Assembly (NCBI GenBank): GCA_965230215.1
Contig: CBDDKN010000001.1
Location: 806,001-870,000 of the forward strand
Source of the DNA: RFSX01 sp965230215
GTDB lineage: Bacteria > Bacteroidota > Bacteroidia > Chitinophagales > Saprospiraceae
DNA: 64,000 nucleotides
Direction: 5' to 3'
Part shown: positions 52,858-61,624 of the stretch, one piece after another
How the letters are laid out: every line of letters starts with the position of its first letter
Numbering within the stretch: position 1 is the stretch's first letter
The notes under the pieces: model-generated
Databases searched by the model: none
What the model was told of the DNA's origin: nothing
What the model saw: only the letters and a program-made list of their open reading frames with translations
Made by a program: the position numbers and the translations under genes

Positions 52858-53952
52858 TTAAGAGTTTTGAATATTTTTTACCCTACTCTGTCTGTAACGC
52901 TCTACCTTTTTAGAAACGAGCTCATTGAGTAATATTGATATGAATATGGTCATCAGGGAAATAACAATACCCTTGACACCGAAGTACGAGATATTAAGGA
53001 CTTGCGCGATCCAGATAACAAACCAGTGGGAGATATACACAGGATAGGATAACTCTCCTATGTACCGGTCTCGTTTCCAGTTTTTGGAAAGCAAGAAGAT
53101 AAATGGCACAGATAAAAAGAAGATGAAGAGATACAGTATGTATTTATCGGCCCATGGTACGAAACTATAGACAAATGTGATGAGCAATATAAAAGCGTAA
53201 ATGGCCTGAAGATAACGTGGAGATAACTTGTAAGTCTTCAATTTGATATACATGTGATACCCAAGCGTTCCTAAAAGGAAAAACAATAATTCATTTGGGA
53301 AGAAGCGATAGGTCCATGGATCATGATAAAATCCATTCTGGTACAAAACCAGCCTGAGTGCAAAGCTAAGCATGATAAGAATAGCTATAACACTTATTTT
53401 CCGACGCACTATGAAAGGGGCTATTAAGTAAAAACAAATTTCGATGCCAATGGTCCAGGCTTGTGGCACCAGCAGGAACTTCCACAGCATGGGGTTGGTC
53501 CTATAAAAATTAGACGTGAAAAATAAATTGCCGTTAGACAGGTCCAGACCTAGAAACATAACCACATCCTGAAACAGCAATACGATATTGGCTACAATCA
53601 GAAAAGCAAGACTGCTGAAGTTCATTGATTCATAATATTGGGTATAGGGCGCCAGTTTACCATAGTTCTCTCCAGAAGAACTGACAAACAAAGTGAGTGA
53701 AACAGCTCCAGTCAATAAGAGCACAACCCAATAAACGGGATACAGGCGCAACAGCCTGTTTGTAATAAAAAGCTTGTAAGAGCCATTCTGCCCCACATAC
53801 TTTTCATTTAGAATCAAGGTCATATAAAAACCAGAAATGATGTAAAATGACTGGACGGCTATCTTCCCTCCCACTAGTTGAGCCCCAAAGATACCATCAC
53901 CAGCATGTGTGATAACTACGGATAATGCCAATATTAATCTTATTAAGCCCAT
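52858..53952 (-). CDS. Acyltransferase 3 family (OafA/YrhL-like) membrane protein
   Basis: 364 residues, polytopic (about 10 helices). It opens MGLIRLILALSVVITHAGDG with the catalytic-type His after the first helix, then GGKIAVQSFYIISGFYMTLILNEKY, TNRLLRLYPVYWVVLL (R-x-x-R-[IL]-x-P-x-Y) and YPVYISHWFVIWI near the end. These enzymes O-acylate sugars of lipopolysaccharide or exopolysaccharide. No glycan locus is adjacent. Divergent from the DUF4625 gene. Confidence 0.92.
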   Translation of the reverse strand: MGLIRLILALSVVITHAGDGIFGAQLVGGKIAVQSFYIISGFYMTLILNEKYVGQNGSYKLFITNRLLRLYPVYWVVLLLTGAVSLTLFVSSSGENYGKLAPYTQYYESMNFSSLAFLIVANIVLLFQDVVMFLGLDLSNGNLFFTSNFYRTNPMLWKFLLVPQAWTIGIEICFYLIAPFIVRRKISVIAILIMLSFALRLVLYQNGFYHDPWTYRFFPNELLFFLLGTLGYHMYIKLKTYKLSPRYLQAIYAFILLITFVYSFVPWADKYILYLFIFFLSVPFIFLLSKNWKRDRYIGELSYPVYISHWFVIWIAQVLNISYFGVKGIVISLMTIFISILLNELVSKKVERYRQSRVKNIQNS

Positions 53953-54018
53953 ATCTACTTTGAATCACCCAAAAACCACGATCAGTCTTTGAAGATACAT
54001 ATTTCAGTATTTTAGAAA

Positions 54019-54057
54019 TGCAACACTGTTGCAATAAACAAAAAATGACTAGGTTTG
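54019..54057 (+). promoter_or_regulatory. Promoter with 15-bp palindrome for DUF4625 lipoprotein
   Basis: Perfect palindrome TGCAACA-C-TGTTGCA (54019-54033) overlaps the -33 TTG (54029-54031); 18 bp later comes TAGGTTTG (54050-54057), an exact TAnnTTTG. Start would be about 36 nt before the ATG at 54101. Overlap of the palindrome with the -33 box suggests an operator. Confidence 0.62.
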
Positions 54058-54100
54058 TACTTAATATCAAGTATAGCTATATATAATACCTGAAATACAC

Positions 54101-54943
54101 ATGACTAAAAGCGCTTTCCTTTTGATCCCCGTCCTATTATTTGTTGCTTGTTCCGACCAGGAACCGGATATAAGTGCGCCTACAGTGGATATCGTTGAAT
54201 ATATTCCCAGCCCTCAGGAAGACAGTATATGCGGGACCACTGAACCGGTTGTCTTCAATCTTACAGGTGGAGATGAATTCAGTTTCGACGTTGTATTCAA
54301 TGATGATATCTCCTTGTCACAGTTTAAAGTCGACATTCACAACAATTTTGATTGTCACGGCCATGGGGGCGGCTCTGCGCCTGCTGTAGCTGTTCCAAAT
54401 GTTGATAATCTGACAACCGACTGGTCTATTCTCGAAATACAGGACATCACAGGTGTACAGGTTCCGACCGTTTGGACCATTCAAGTACCTGAAAATGTCA
54501 CGGCAGGCAATTACCACTTTCATCTGCAAGTGATAGATGAAGCAGGCAACGATAGTCCATTTGCCAACTTTAACTCGATGAAAATCCTCAACCCTCTGGA
54601 TGCTGTTAAGCCACAAGTACGCGTGGAAGAACCAGCCAATAGAAATCTGACAATCAAAAAAGGCGATACCATTCGTTTCACCGGCCAAGTGACTGACAAC
54701 AGATCATTAAGTGATGGCGGCAATGGTATACTCTATCTGGCTTATACCGATCTTTCTACTGGGAATACCTTTACTACTGATCAGGCCTTTGCTTTTGATA
54801 GCAGTGTTGGCACAAGCTATGACTTTGACTTTGAATATGAAGTACCCGTATTTCTAGTATCGGGTTCATACCGTCCTACCGATTTTCTTTGGGTGCCAAT
54901 GATGGCGTGCGCAATGTTGCGAATTTCCAATTCTTTGATGTAG
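54101..54943 (+). CDS. DUF4625-type lipoprotein with frameshifted C-terminus
   Basis: 280 residues, lipobox FVAC. Two Ig-like DUF4625 modules: IDNNF/HNNFDCHGHGG-type loop (KVDIHNNFDCHGH) with WTIQVPENVTAGNYHFHLQVIDEAGN, then a second unit with KPQVRVEEPANRN. Past about residue 256 the frame is lost: the end reads PTDFLWVPMMACAMLRISNSLM, whereas the +2 frame gives YRFSLGANDGVRNVANFQFFDVEVTN and stops at 54957. TACCG occurs twice (54869-54873, 54877-54881); deleting 8 bp between them restores this ending, so an 8-bp duplication is the simplest cause. Loses the last strand of the second domain. Confidence 0.82.
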   Translation: MTKSAFLLIPVLLFVACSDQEPDISAPTVDIVEYIPSPQEDSICGTTEPVVFNLTGGDEFSFDVVFNDDISLSQFKVDIHNNFDCHGHGGGSAPAVAVPNVDNLTTDWSILEIQDITGVQVPTVWTIQVPENVTAGNYHFHLQVIDEAGNDSPFANFNSMKILNPLDAVKPQVRVEEPANRNLTIKKGDTIRFTGQVTDNRSLSDGGNGILYLAYTDLSTGNTFTTDQAFAFDSSVGTSYDFDFEYEVPVFLVSGSYRPTDFLWVPMMACAMLRISNSLM

Positions 54944-55000
54944 AGGTGACCAATTAATAAGTCAGTTGACAGTTAAAAGTCTGTTGACTCCCATTCTCGG

Positions 55001-56689
55001 TTAAGACTTCTCAATCTTGTTTAGGTTGTTCATCTTTTCTATCAGATCCCCTGTGATCGCCACAACCGTAGGTTTGGGAATATTGTCACCATCAAATGGC
55101 CAAAGGCTGGTAGGTTTATCCTTATCCCTTGTTTGCTCGCCCGGATGTTGCACGCTTAAAAACAAGGTGCTTCCATCAGGTGAAAACCATGGACCTGTAA
55201 GCTCTGCATCCTTTGGTGCTGAAGCGACTCTGATTACTTTTCCAGCGTCCTTGCCATAACGCGGAATCACAAATAAACTGTTGTTCTTAAAGGTCATATA
55301 AGGTTTATCTGCCTTATTCATCCAGCTACCCGACATATCGCTTGTCATCCACAGGTTACCAGCCAAATCGAAAGCCAGATTATCAGGGCACGAAAAGCCA
55401 TTTTCTTCACCACCTGCGATGTATGTTGATGCCTTAAAACTCAGGGCATCGAATGCACCGCCATCTTCTTCGATTTTTAAAATCGAGCCATGATAATCGC
55501 CCTTGTCTTTATTGTTCGTCAAGGAAACAAAGATATGGCCTGTTACAGGGTCTATTTCTATGTCTTCAGGTCTATTGAGTTCAGTAGCTCCCAAGAGCTT
55601 GGCTGCTTCTCTGGCTCTTATTAATACCTCTGTCTGATCTTTGAATTTGTCTTTTAATACATCCTGACTCTCCCAGTCCAGGGCCAACCATTTACCGTTG
55701 ACCGTATCGGCCACGTACAGTGTTCCGTCCTTCAAAGAATTGGGTTTTGAGGAGATGAATTTATATAGGTGCTCACTATTCGAATCATCACCGGTATAAG
55801 CCACAATGCGGTCATCTTCTAATTGGTATAATGTGCAGCACTCATGCGCAAACCTGCCTAAGGCAATATGCTTCTGTGCTGATCCATCCTTGGGATCTAT
55901 CTCTACTACCCAACCATAATGCTCCGGAGGATTGTCATAGTAGTTTTCCCATCCGTAATAATCACTTGGTATTTTAGTCGCTTTATTATCAGCGTCGTAT
56001 ACGGTCTCACCGTAGAAGCCATCATAGTTTTCTTCACAAGTCAGGAAGGTATTCCATGGTGTGATACCACCGGAACAGTTGGCCAATGTACCCATAGCCA
56101 CGGTTTTCCCCATTACGGGGTGATCCCAATTAAGTTTCATAGGAGTATGAGCTGTAATCCTTCTATTCAATGGGTCATTGTGAACGATTTGCCACTTTCC
56201 ATCTTCTTTTCTAATTCTTACAATGCTGCCACCAACATTGTACATTTCCAAGTCCACTTGCGCTTTGGTACGGGCTTGTTCTTCATTCCATTCATCATAA
56301 TCAGAAACATAGAGTGAATTGATGTATTCATGATTTACCCAAAGAAGACCATCATTGGGATTGCTTTCATCGAGGGGTATAAAGCAAGTAAAGTCACAAT
56401 TGAATCCAAATGTATCCTTATCACTGATGCTATCACTCCATCGCACTATTGGATGGTAATTAAGACCATTGGCCAATACAAGATCATCTTTATCTGTGGC
56501 GGCGATACCTTCCAATACCAAGTCACGAAGTCTGGATAAATATTCAGGGCTTAAACCGTCAGGATTCATGGGTGTACTTGTGTTGCCACATTTCATAATG
56601 AAAGGAGGTATCAGCATAGCACCAGCGGTAGCTTTACCCAGAAATGAAATGAATTCTTTTCTACTGTATTTCTTTTTGATTAGGTCCAT
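55001..56689 (-). CDS. phoX: PhoX-type alkaline phosphatase (DUF839), exported
   Basis: 562 residues. The N-terminus is SRKEFISFLGKATAGAMLIPPFIMKC, a Tat-like signal with a variant SRK twin motif. PhoX features: LLWVNHEYINSLYV, TFLTCEENYDGFYGE, YGWVVEIDP, ALGRFAHECCTLYQLEDDRIVAYTGDDSNSEHLYKFI, LNRPEDIEIDP and GGEENGFSCPDNLAFDLAGNLWMTSDMSG, i.e. the Ca/Fe-binding loops and propeller of the calcium-dependent PhoX phosphatases. It frees phosphate from organic esters in the periplasm. A TACTTTTG element (56722-56729 read on the minus strand) lies 33 bp upstream. Confidence 0.9.
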   Translation of the reverse strand: MDLIKKKYSRKEFISFLGKATAGAMLIPPFIMKCGNTSTPMNPDGLSPEYLSRLRDLVLEGIAATDKDDLVLANGLNYHPIVRWSDSISDKDTFGFNCDFTCFIPLDESNPNDGLLWVNHEYINSLYVSDYDEWNEEQARTKAQVDLEMYNVGGSIVRIRKEDGKWQIVHNDPLNRRITAHTPMKLNWDHPVMGKTVAMGTLANCSGGITPWNTFLTCEENYDGFYGETVYDADNKATKIPSDYYGWENYYDNPPEHYGWVVEIDPKDGSAQKHIALGRFAHECCTLYQLEDDRIVAYTGDDSNSEHLYKFISSKPNSLKDGTLYVADTVNGKWLALDWESQDVLKDKFKDQTEVLIRAREAAKLLGATELNRPEDIEIDPVTGHIFVSLTNNKDKGDYHGSILKIEEDGGAFDALSFKASTYIAGGEENGFSCPDNLAFDLAGNLWMTSDMSGSWMNKADKPYMTFKNNSLFVIPRYGKDAGKVIRVASAPKDAELTGPWFSPDGSTLFLSVQHPGEQTRDKDKPTSLWPFDGDNIPKPTVVAITGDLIEKMNNLNKIEKS

Positions 56690-56845
56690 ATAGTAAGCAA
56701 GTTAAAAGATATCTTGATACGCAAAAGTAACTTCAATTACATTACTCTATGTTATCAAAATCTTATTTATTTCGAGAGTTCACAAATGATATATTGATCT
56801 TAATCTCCTTGGGAATAGATAGCCACATAGTTTCAATCTTATGGC

Positions 56846-57679
56846 TTAACTTTCTGATTTTTTATTTGACTTAAGCCCATAAATCAAGAATCCTACACCC
56901 ACTGCAATGTATGGCAAGCTCAGCAATTGACCCATATTGAATATCATACCGTCTTCAAAGCCAACTTGGTTCTCCTTTACAAATTCAATCAAAAAACGCG
57001 CTATGAAAAACAGAATCAATCCAAGACCAAAGATGACACCATTCTTCAATTTGGGACGCATTTTATAGTACAGTAGCATCAATATACCACAAACAAGAAA
57101 ATATGAGAACGCCTCATATAATTGAGCAGGGTGTCTTGGTATATCATCTATGCGTTCAAATACAACAGCCCAAGGAACCGTGGTTGGCATACCAATAATT
57201 TCTGAGTTCATGAAATTGCCGAGTCGGATGGCGCCCAAACTTATACCTGTGACAACTGCTATTAAATCAATAGTGTTGATAACCGATTGCTTGGTATTTC
57301 TTGCATAGATCCAAATCGCGATCAATAGGCCCAGAACACCTCCATGACTAGCCAAGCCTCGGTAACCTGTAAATTCTATCCCACCCTCCGGCGGAAACGA
57401 TATAGGCAATAGCATCTCTAATGGGTGTGACAAATAATAAGATGGCTCATAAAACAGACAATGGCCCAACCGTGCACCAAATAATATTCCTATTAAACAA
57501 TAAGTAGATAACTTCTCCAGATTTTCAGGCGGTATGCCTTCCTTTTTAAATATTCTACTCAGAACATAGCCGCTTAACAGAAGGCCCCCAATGAAAAGGA
57601 TACCATAATAACGCAATGGCAGTCCAAATAAATTTATGATTACAGGATCAGTGTTCCAGTGTATGTAATAAAATGGCAT
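56846..57679 (-). CDS. lgt: Prolipoprotein diacylglyceryl transferase
   Basis: 277 residues, seven helices. Motifs: PLRYYGILFIGGLLLSGYVL, GARLGHCLFYEPSYYLSHPLEML, YRGLASHGGVLGLLIAIW, RLGNFMNSEIIGMPT (the Lgt signature G-R-L-G-N-F-[IM]-N) and HPAQLYEAFSYF. It transfers diacylglycerol to the lipobox Cys of prolipoproteins in the inner membrane; the window encodes more than fifteen candidate substrates. Promoter element TATCTTTG at 57712-57719 (minus strand). Confidence 0.95.
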   Translation of the reverse strand: MPFYYIHWNTDPVIINLFGLPLRYYGILFIGGLLLSGYVLSRIFKKEGIPPENLEKLSTYCLIGILFGARLGHCLFYEPSYYLSHPLEMLLPISFPPEGGIEFTGYRGLASHGGVLGLLIAIWIYARNTKQSVINTIDLIAVVTGISLGAIRLGNFMNSEIIGMPTTVPWAVVFERIDDIPRHPAQLYEAFSYFLVCGILMLLYYKMRPKLKNGVIFGLGLILFFIARFLIEFVKENQVGFEDGMIFNMGQLLSLPYIAVGVGFLIYGLKSNKKSES

Positions 57680-57711
57680 TGTCCTATTCTAATGTGGTCA
57701 TTTATAAAAAA

Positions 57712-57719
57712 CAAAGATA
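57712..57719 (-). promoter_or_regulatory. Bacteroidota -7 element TATCTTTG for lgt
   Basis: Forward CAAAGATA, i.e. TATCTTTG on the minus strand, 33 bp upstream of the lgt ATG. Identical to the element in front of rhlE. No clear -33 box. Confidence 0.5.
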
Positions 57720-57768
57720 GAACGCAAATCTACATGCTAAGCATATAACGAGGATGATGAATATTTTC

Positions 57769-58284
57769 TCAAATCTTATTTTCTATAAGATCCTTGGCCA
57801 GACTGGCTCTTTTCAATCTTTTGTTTACCCATAGGTACTCAAAATCATATTGGTTGTCTATCATGAGTTGAATATAATAGTAATTGATATGCTCCAGAAT
57901 AGCGAACACGTTGGCCAGCAGCACCCACCACAGCATGTCATTGGTATTTATATCCCAATTTTGAAAATACAGCTGTACAAGAAACACCGGGATCATAAAT
58001 AGAACTCTAAACCAATTACTTCGTCTTGATTTTTTAAAGAACCCAATATATCGCCCTTGATCAATTTCCTTTCCCATCAATCGGTCCAACTTCAACTTCC
58101 AATATAATTGCCCTTGATACAGAACAATGGTGCAGAAAATTAAGCCATAGCATAAGAATACAATATCTTGAATTGGATACTTAAAAAGCAAATAAATCAA
58201 TATTGCAGGAACAGTTACGTAGGTATGAAATCTTTCTAAGGGATAATACCATTTTAGTCTTTCGATTAGTCTTTTTCTACTCAT
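57769..58284 (-). CDS. Membrane protein, unknown
   Basis: 171 residues with about four hydrophobic segments (YVTVPAILIYLLF, VFLCYGLIFCTIVLY, FRVLFMIPVFLVQLYF, WWVLLANVFAILEHINYYYI) separated by basic loops. The C-terminus is charged (LWVNKRLKRASLAKDLIENKI). No family recognised. Lies between lgt and a small secreted protein gene. Confidence 0.6.
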   Translation of the reverse strand: MSRKRLIERLKWYYPLERFHTYVTVPAILIYLLFKYPIQDIVFLCYGLIFCTIVLYQGQLYWKLKLDRLMGKEIDQGRYIGFFKKSRRSNWFRVLFMIPVFLVQLYFQNWDINTNDMLWWVLLANVFAILEHINYYYIQLMIDNQYDFEYLWVNKRLKRASLAKDLIENKI

Positions 58285-58334
58285 GATTTAAATGGATTGG
58301 TGAAATCAAAAATAGCAAAGAAAGCAAGCCACAG

Positions 58335-58688
58335 CTATTCCATCTTCATATAATCAACTCTTGCTTTAGCAATTCCATTCTCATTAGGGTCCAGGTATAA
58401 TTGGTAACCCTTTAGAAGTGTCAGCTTCTTAGACTCGCCCTTTTTAATTGAAACAATTTCTATGATGTCTTTCTTATTCAGAATTCGAATTGAAAATTCC
58501 AATTCGCCGATATTGTCTACGATGGCGTAACAATCTTCTCCATCATAAGGATTGATCGTCCCATCCTGCCCAGGGCCTTTGCCGGTCATCAGCATGCTTT
58601 GCTCAGGTGTTAATTCAAATTCAGTCTGGGTAAAAGCTTGATAAGAAAACAAAAAGATAAGGGAGAGGAATACGATGAGTGATTTCAT
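58335..58688 (-). CDS. Small secreted protein, unknown
   Basis: 117 residues with a signal peptide (MKSLIVFLSLIFLFSYQAFTQ). The mature part is about 96 residues, beta-rich (YAIVDNIGELEFSIRILNKKDIIEIVSIKKGESKKLTLLKGYQLYLDP), perhaps a small Ig- or lipocalin-like fold. A Gly/Pro-rich segment (LMTGKGPGQDGTINPYDGEDC) precedes it and could be a metal or ligand loop. Not recognised; 29 bp downstream of the esterase-TPR gene. Confidence 0.6.
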   Translation of the reverse strand: MKSLIVFLSLIFLFSYQAFTQTEFELTPEQSMLMTGKGPGQDGTINPYDGEDCYAIVDNIGELEFSIRILNKKDIIEIVSIKKGESKKLTLLKGYQLYLDPNENGIAKARVDYMKME

Positions 58689-58717
58689 GCAAATAGAATT
58701 AAGAGGAGTTTATATAG

Positions 58718-59971
58718 TTATTTATTCTTTTGAGTGTTGATGCGCTCCTGGTACTGTTTATCGCCGCTTAACTCATAAGCTTTTTCCAAGTACCGAATAG
58801 CATTTTGAGAATCGTCCTGCGATTCATAATACTCAGCCATAGAGTCGTATGCATTAACGCTATCAGGGAAATATTGAATGGCAAACTCGAAATACATCCT
58901 GGCTTTATCCAATGCGTTCATTTCCATACTCATATAGCCTAATATATTTAGAACTTCTTCGGGATAAGGTGCTTCGAAATAACCAAAATGATCTCGTAGT
59001 TTATTCTCCCTATGCGTAATCACCTTAAAGAGTTCATCCCGAGGTGTATCAAATGAGTTTATCTTGTCTGTATTCTCCATTTGGTACCATTGGAACATAT
59101 CTATCAAGCCATCCATTATTGATGGCAAGGGAATGGTTCCATGCAGATCATTCGGATAATACTTCCATTTATGCGTCAGGCCACTCAACTGCGCTTTATC
59201 AAGCATTTGTAGAAAAGAAATACTTGATCTGGCAAACAAAGTAAAATCTGTGGTATCCTGCATCACATTGTCTATCGTAATATCATCGTTCTGCATGTGT
59301 AATTGACCACTCAATGAAAAGAAAAGACTTATACCATTATATGCGCCCTCAGTGAGTTTTTCTTTCGCTTGTTTGATCAGAAGCTGGTTATCCCAATCCA
59401 GGCTTGGATCAATAGCAAGATAGTTGGCAAATAACTCAGGTTGATGAATCAGTGTAGCTATGGTAAATAAACCACCGTGAGAATGGCCGATTAAGGTTCT
59501 GTAATTGGTGACAGGATACTTCTCTTCAATATACGGTATAAGCTCTGTTTCGATGAAACTTCTGAACTTATCGGCTCCACCACTCTCTACCCTGAATGGC
59601 CTGCCATTTCTTGTATCTATTTTGGAGATTGTAAGATCTCGGTCTCTGTTCTTATCATTGGCGATCCCTACGAGAATCATTTCAGGTGTGAAGCCACCGC
59701 TGTAGAAAGACTGAACTTCATTGACTGTGGATATAAAGACACCTCCATCCAATATGAAAGCAACAGGATACTTCTTATTCTGTTCTGCATTGTAGCCAAT
59801 CGGCATCTGTATGTACACTTTCCGATATTCGCCCAGGACCTCGGAGTATAAACTATCGATCAGACCAATCTTGCTTAAGAATTCTTGATCATTATTTGAT
59901 TGAGAGATCAAAGTAATCTGGCTTAGTACAATAAGGCCAATTGCCAATACCCTTCCTATAGTTTTAATCAT
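58718..59971 (-). CDS. Secreted esterase (alpha/beta-hydrolase fold, Fes/IroE-like) with C-terminal TPR
   Basis: 417 residues, signal peptide ending LISQ. The esterase region (about 30-290) has YPVAFILDGGVFISTVNEV, RTLIGHSHGGLFTIATLIHQPELFANYLAIDPSLDWDNQLLI (nucleophile GHSHGG) and HGTIPLPSIMDG (likely catalytic His), typical of the esterase D/Fes-IroE class. Residues 330-417 form two or three TPRs (LNILGYMSMEMNALDKARMYFEFAIQYFPDS, YDSMAEYYESQDDSQNAIRYLEKAYELSG). Substrates of this class include siderophore and small-ester bonds; the TPR tail could dock a partner. Confidence 0.84.
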   Translation of the reverse strand: MIKTIGRVLAIGLIVLSQITLISQSNNDQEFLSKIGLIDSLYSEVLGEYRKVYIQMPIGYNAEQNKKYPVAFILDGGVFISTVNEVQSFYSGGFTPEMILVGIANDKNRDRDLTISKIDTRNGRPFRVESGGADKFRSFIETELIPYIEEKYPVTNYRTLIGHSHGGLFTIATLIHQPELFANYLAIDPSLDWDNQLLIKQAKEKLTEGAYNGISLFFSLSGQLHMQNDDITIDNVMQDTTDFTLFARSSISFLQMLDKAQLSGLTHKWKYYPNDLHGTIPLPSIMDGLIDMFQWYQMENTDKINSFDTPRDELFKVITHRENKLRDHFGYFEAPYPEEVLNILGYMSMEMNALDKARMYFEFAIQYFPDSVNAYDSMAEYYESQDDSQNAIRYLEKAYELSGDKQYQERINTQKNK

Positions 59972-60111
59972 GCCTAGCTATTTAAATAAGTATGTGAAGA
60001 TATCATTGTGATACCTTGAGGAGGTAAGATAGCAAAACTACTTTAGGAAGGCGCTATGCGCCATCAAGCTATGGAAAACGAATACTTGAAAGAAGATGGG
60101 TCGAACAAAAG

Positions 60112-61314
60112 TTATTTGTTGATCATGACCTTCTCCACATAGATCGTCTCATCTTTGAAAAACTGTAATAGGTACATACCGCTGCTTAAGCTTTCGACAT
60201 TAACACGATTCGAGTTTACGGTTTGTATAATCTGGCCTGTACTATTGACAAGAAGTATTTTCGAAAACTGTGAAATATCCTCATTGATCATTATAAGATC
60301 AGTTACCGGGTTTGGATAAACATCGATTGCATTAGTAATAACATCTGAAGTGCTTGTAGTACCTGGTTCAATCTGGAATCGCATCATATCACTTTCAAGC
60401 TCAAAAATGCTCAGACCGCACAAGAAATAGACATAGTTATCAATTACAAAATTGCCCGGAGCCCATCGGCTTCCGCCTGGATGTGATGTCAATTGTGTCC
60501 AGGTGTCTGTTTCTGGTTCATATTCCCAGAACTCCCCTTCTTCCATGAATGAGTGATCATCTCCATCTCCGCTCAAAATATAACCCTTGCCATTGTAGTC
60601 AAATTGCGTACCAGCTACACGTGCTTCTCCTGGAAAATCATTCAAGCGCACCCATGCATCAGCTTCGACATCGAACTTATAAAAGTCATTATAGATGCTA
60701 AGCACACCATTGATGCTGTTGCCATGACCGAAGCCAACGTATGGTGTATCACCAATGCCAAAGTAAAATGGATGATGTCTTGGCGGGCCTGGAAGATTGT
60801 CTTTTTGCTCCCAACTATTGCTTTCTATGTCATATACCCACCAATCATTCAAGTTGGCAGAGTTATTACCCATTCCTACATAGATTTTTCCATTTAATTG
60901 AATAAATGCAGGGTGATATCTTGGTTGACACGGGCAATCGGCCAAGCGTGTCCACTCTTCGGTCTCAGTATCATATTCCCAAAGATCATTATAGGCTACT
61001 CCACTTATACCTCCAAATCCTACATAAGCCTTGTTACCTCTTGCAGTACCATATGAAAAACCACGTGGTGCTCCTGGGAAATTGGGTAAAATCTCCCATG
61101 TATCTGAAAACGCCTCATAACGCATAAAATCGTTGGCTGGAACATTATTGACTGAACCGCCCATAACATAACCATAGCCATCAATTGAAAAAGTAACTGG
61201 GTGATGGCGTGCATCAGCAGGACCTGCTGGAAGAGAAGCTACAGATTCCCATGTTTGGGCAAATAGGAAGTTTACAGATAAGAATAACGCACAAAAGAGT
61301 ATTTGTTTTTTCAT
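60112..61314 (-). CDS. Secreted Kelch-repeat T9SS protein
   Basis: 400 residues, signal peptide ending NFLFAQ. Five to six Kelch blades: GYGYVMGGSVNNVPANDFMRYEAFSDTWEIL, AYVGFGGISGVAYNDLWEYDTETEEWTRL, IYVGMGNNSANLNDWWVYDIESNSWEQK, PYVGFGHGNSINGVLSIYNDFYKFDVEADAWVRL and GYILSGDGDDHSFMEEGEFWEYEPETDTWTQL. The end (AIDVYPNPVTDLIMINEDIS to YVEKVMINK) is a T9SS type A sorting domain. Surface protein with a predicted propeller; ligand unknown. A promoter-like element lies 95-102 bp upstream. Confidence 0.88.
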   Translation of the reverse strand: MKKQILFCALFLSVNFLFAQTWESVASLPAGPADARHHPVTFSIDGYGYVMGGSVNNVPANDFMRYEAFSDTWEILPNFPGAPRGFSYGTARGNKAYVGFGGISGVAYNDLWEYDTETEEWTRLADCPCQPRYHPAFIQLNGKIYVGMGNNSANLNDWWVYDIESNSWEQKDNLPGPPRHHPFYFGIGDTPYVGFGHGNSINGVLSIYNDFYKFDVEADAWVRLNDFPGEARVAGTQFDYNGKGYILSGDGDDHSFMEEGEFWEYEPETDTWTQLTSHPGGSRWAPGNFVIDNYVYFLCGLSIFELESDMMRFQIEPGTTSTSDVITNAIDVYPNPVTDLIMINEDISQFSKILLVNSTGQIIQTVNSNRVNVESLSSGMYLLQFFKDETIYVEKVMINK

Positions 61315-61624
61315 ATTGTTCTAGTGTTTGAAAAGAATTCTGCCTAAAATTTGGAATTAAGAATTGTTAATATATGACTACTCGCATAGGAGTCAACTAC
61401 AGAGTAACCAAAAATAGTCCATAGTGTTTTGGTTAAGACAAAGAATATTGGACTAGTTGTGTTAAATCATGCTAAAATGCCGCCTAGGCGTAAAGATTTA
61501 GTGCATATGTCATTTTAATCATATCTATCAAAGATCTCAAAGTTGTGCGCCTTCTGTAAACTACCAACAAAAAGTATTCCGCATCATTATGCATATAAAC
61601 TCAATAATCATTGATATACTTCTA
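61315..61624. other. Non-coding region between Kelch and OmpA genes, with promoter-like element
   Basis: 310 bp without a credible gene. It holds a minus-strand TATTTTTG (forward CAAAAATA, 61409-61416) with CAAA (61439-61442) 22 bp beyond it as a -33 candidate, 95 bp upstream of the Kelch gene ATG, and a 10-bp palindrome CGCCTAGGCG at 61491-61500 that stands out in the AT-rich surroundings. No terminator-type hairpin was found. Confidence 0.45.

Noticed and set aside
54958..55000. GTCAGTTGAC / GTCTGTTGAC pair as a terminator between DUF4625 and PhoX genes
   Set aside because: The arms do not form a stable hairpin; the two words are better described as an imperfect direct repeat.
61491..61500. 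CGCCTAGGCG palindrome as an operator or attachment site
   Set aside because: Only 10 bp, no repeat elsewhere in the window that I found, and no mobile-element genes nearby.
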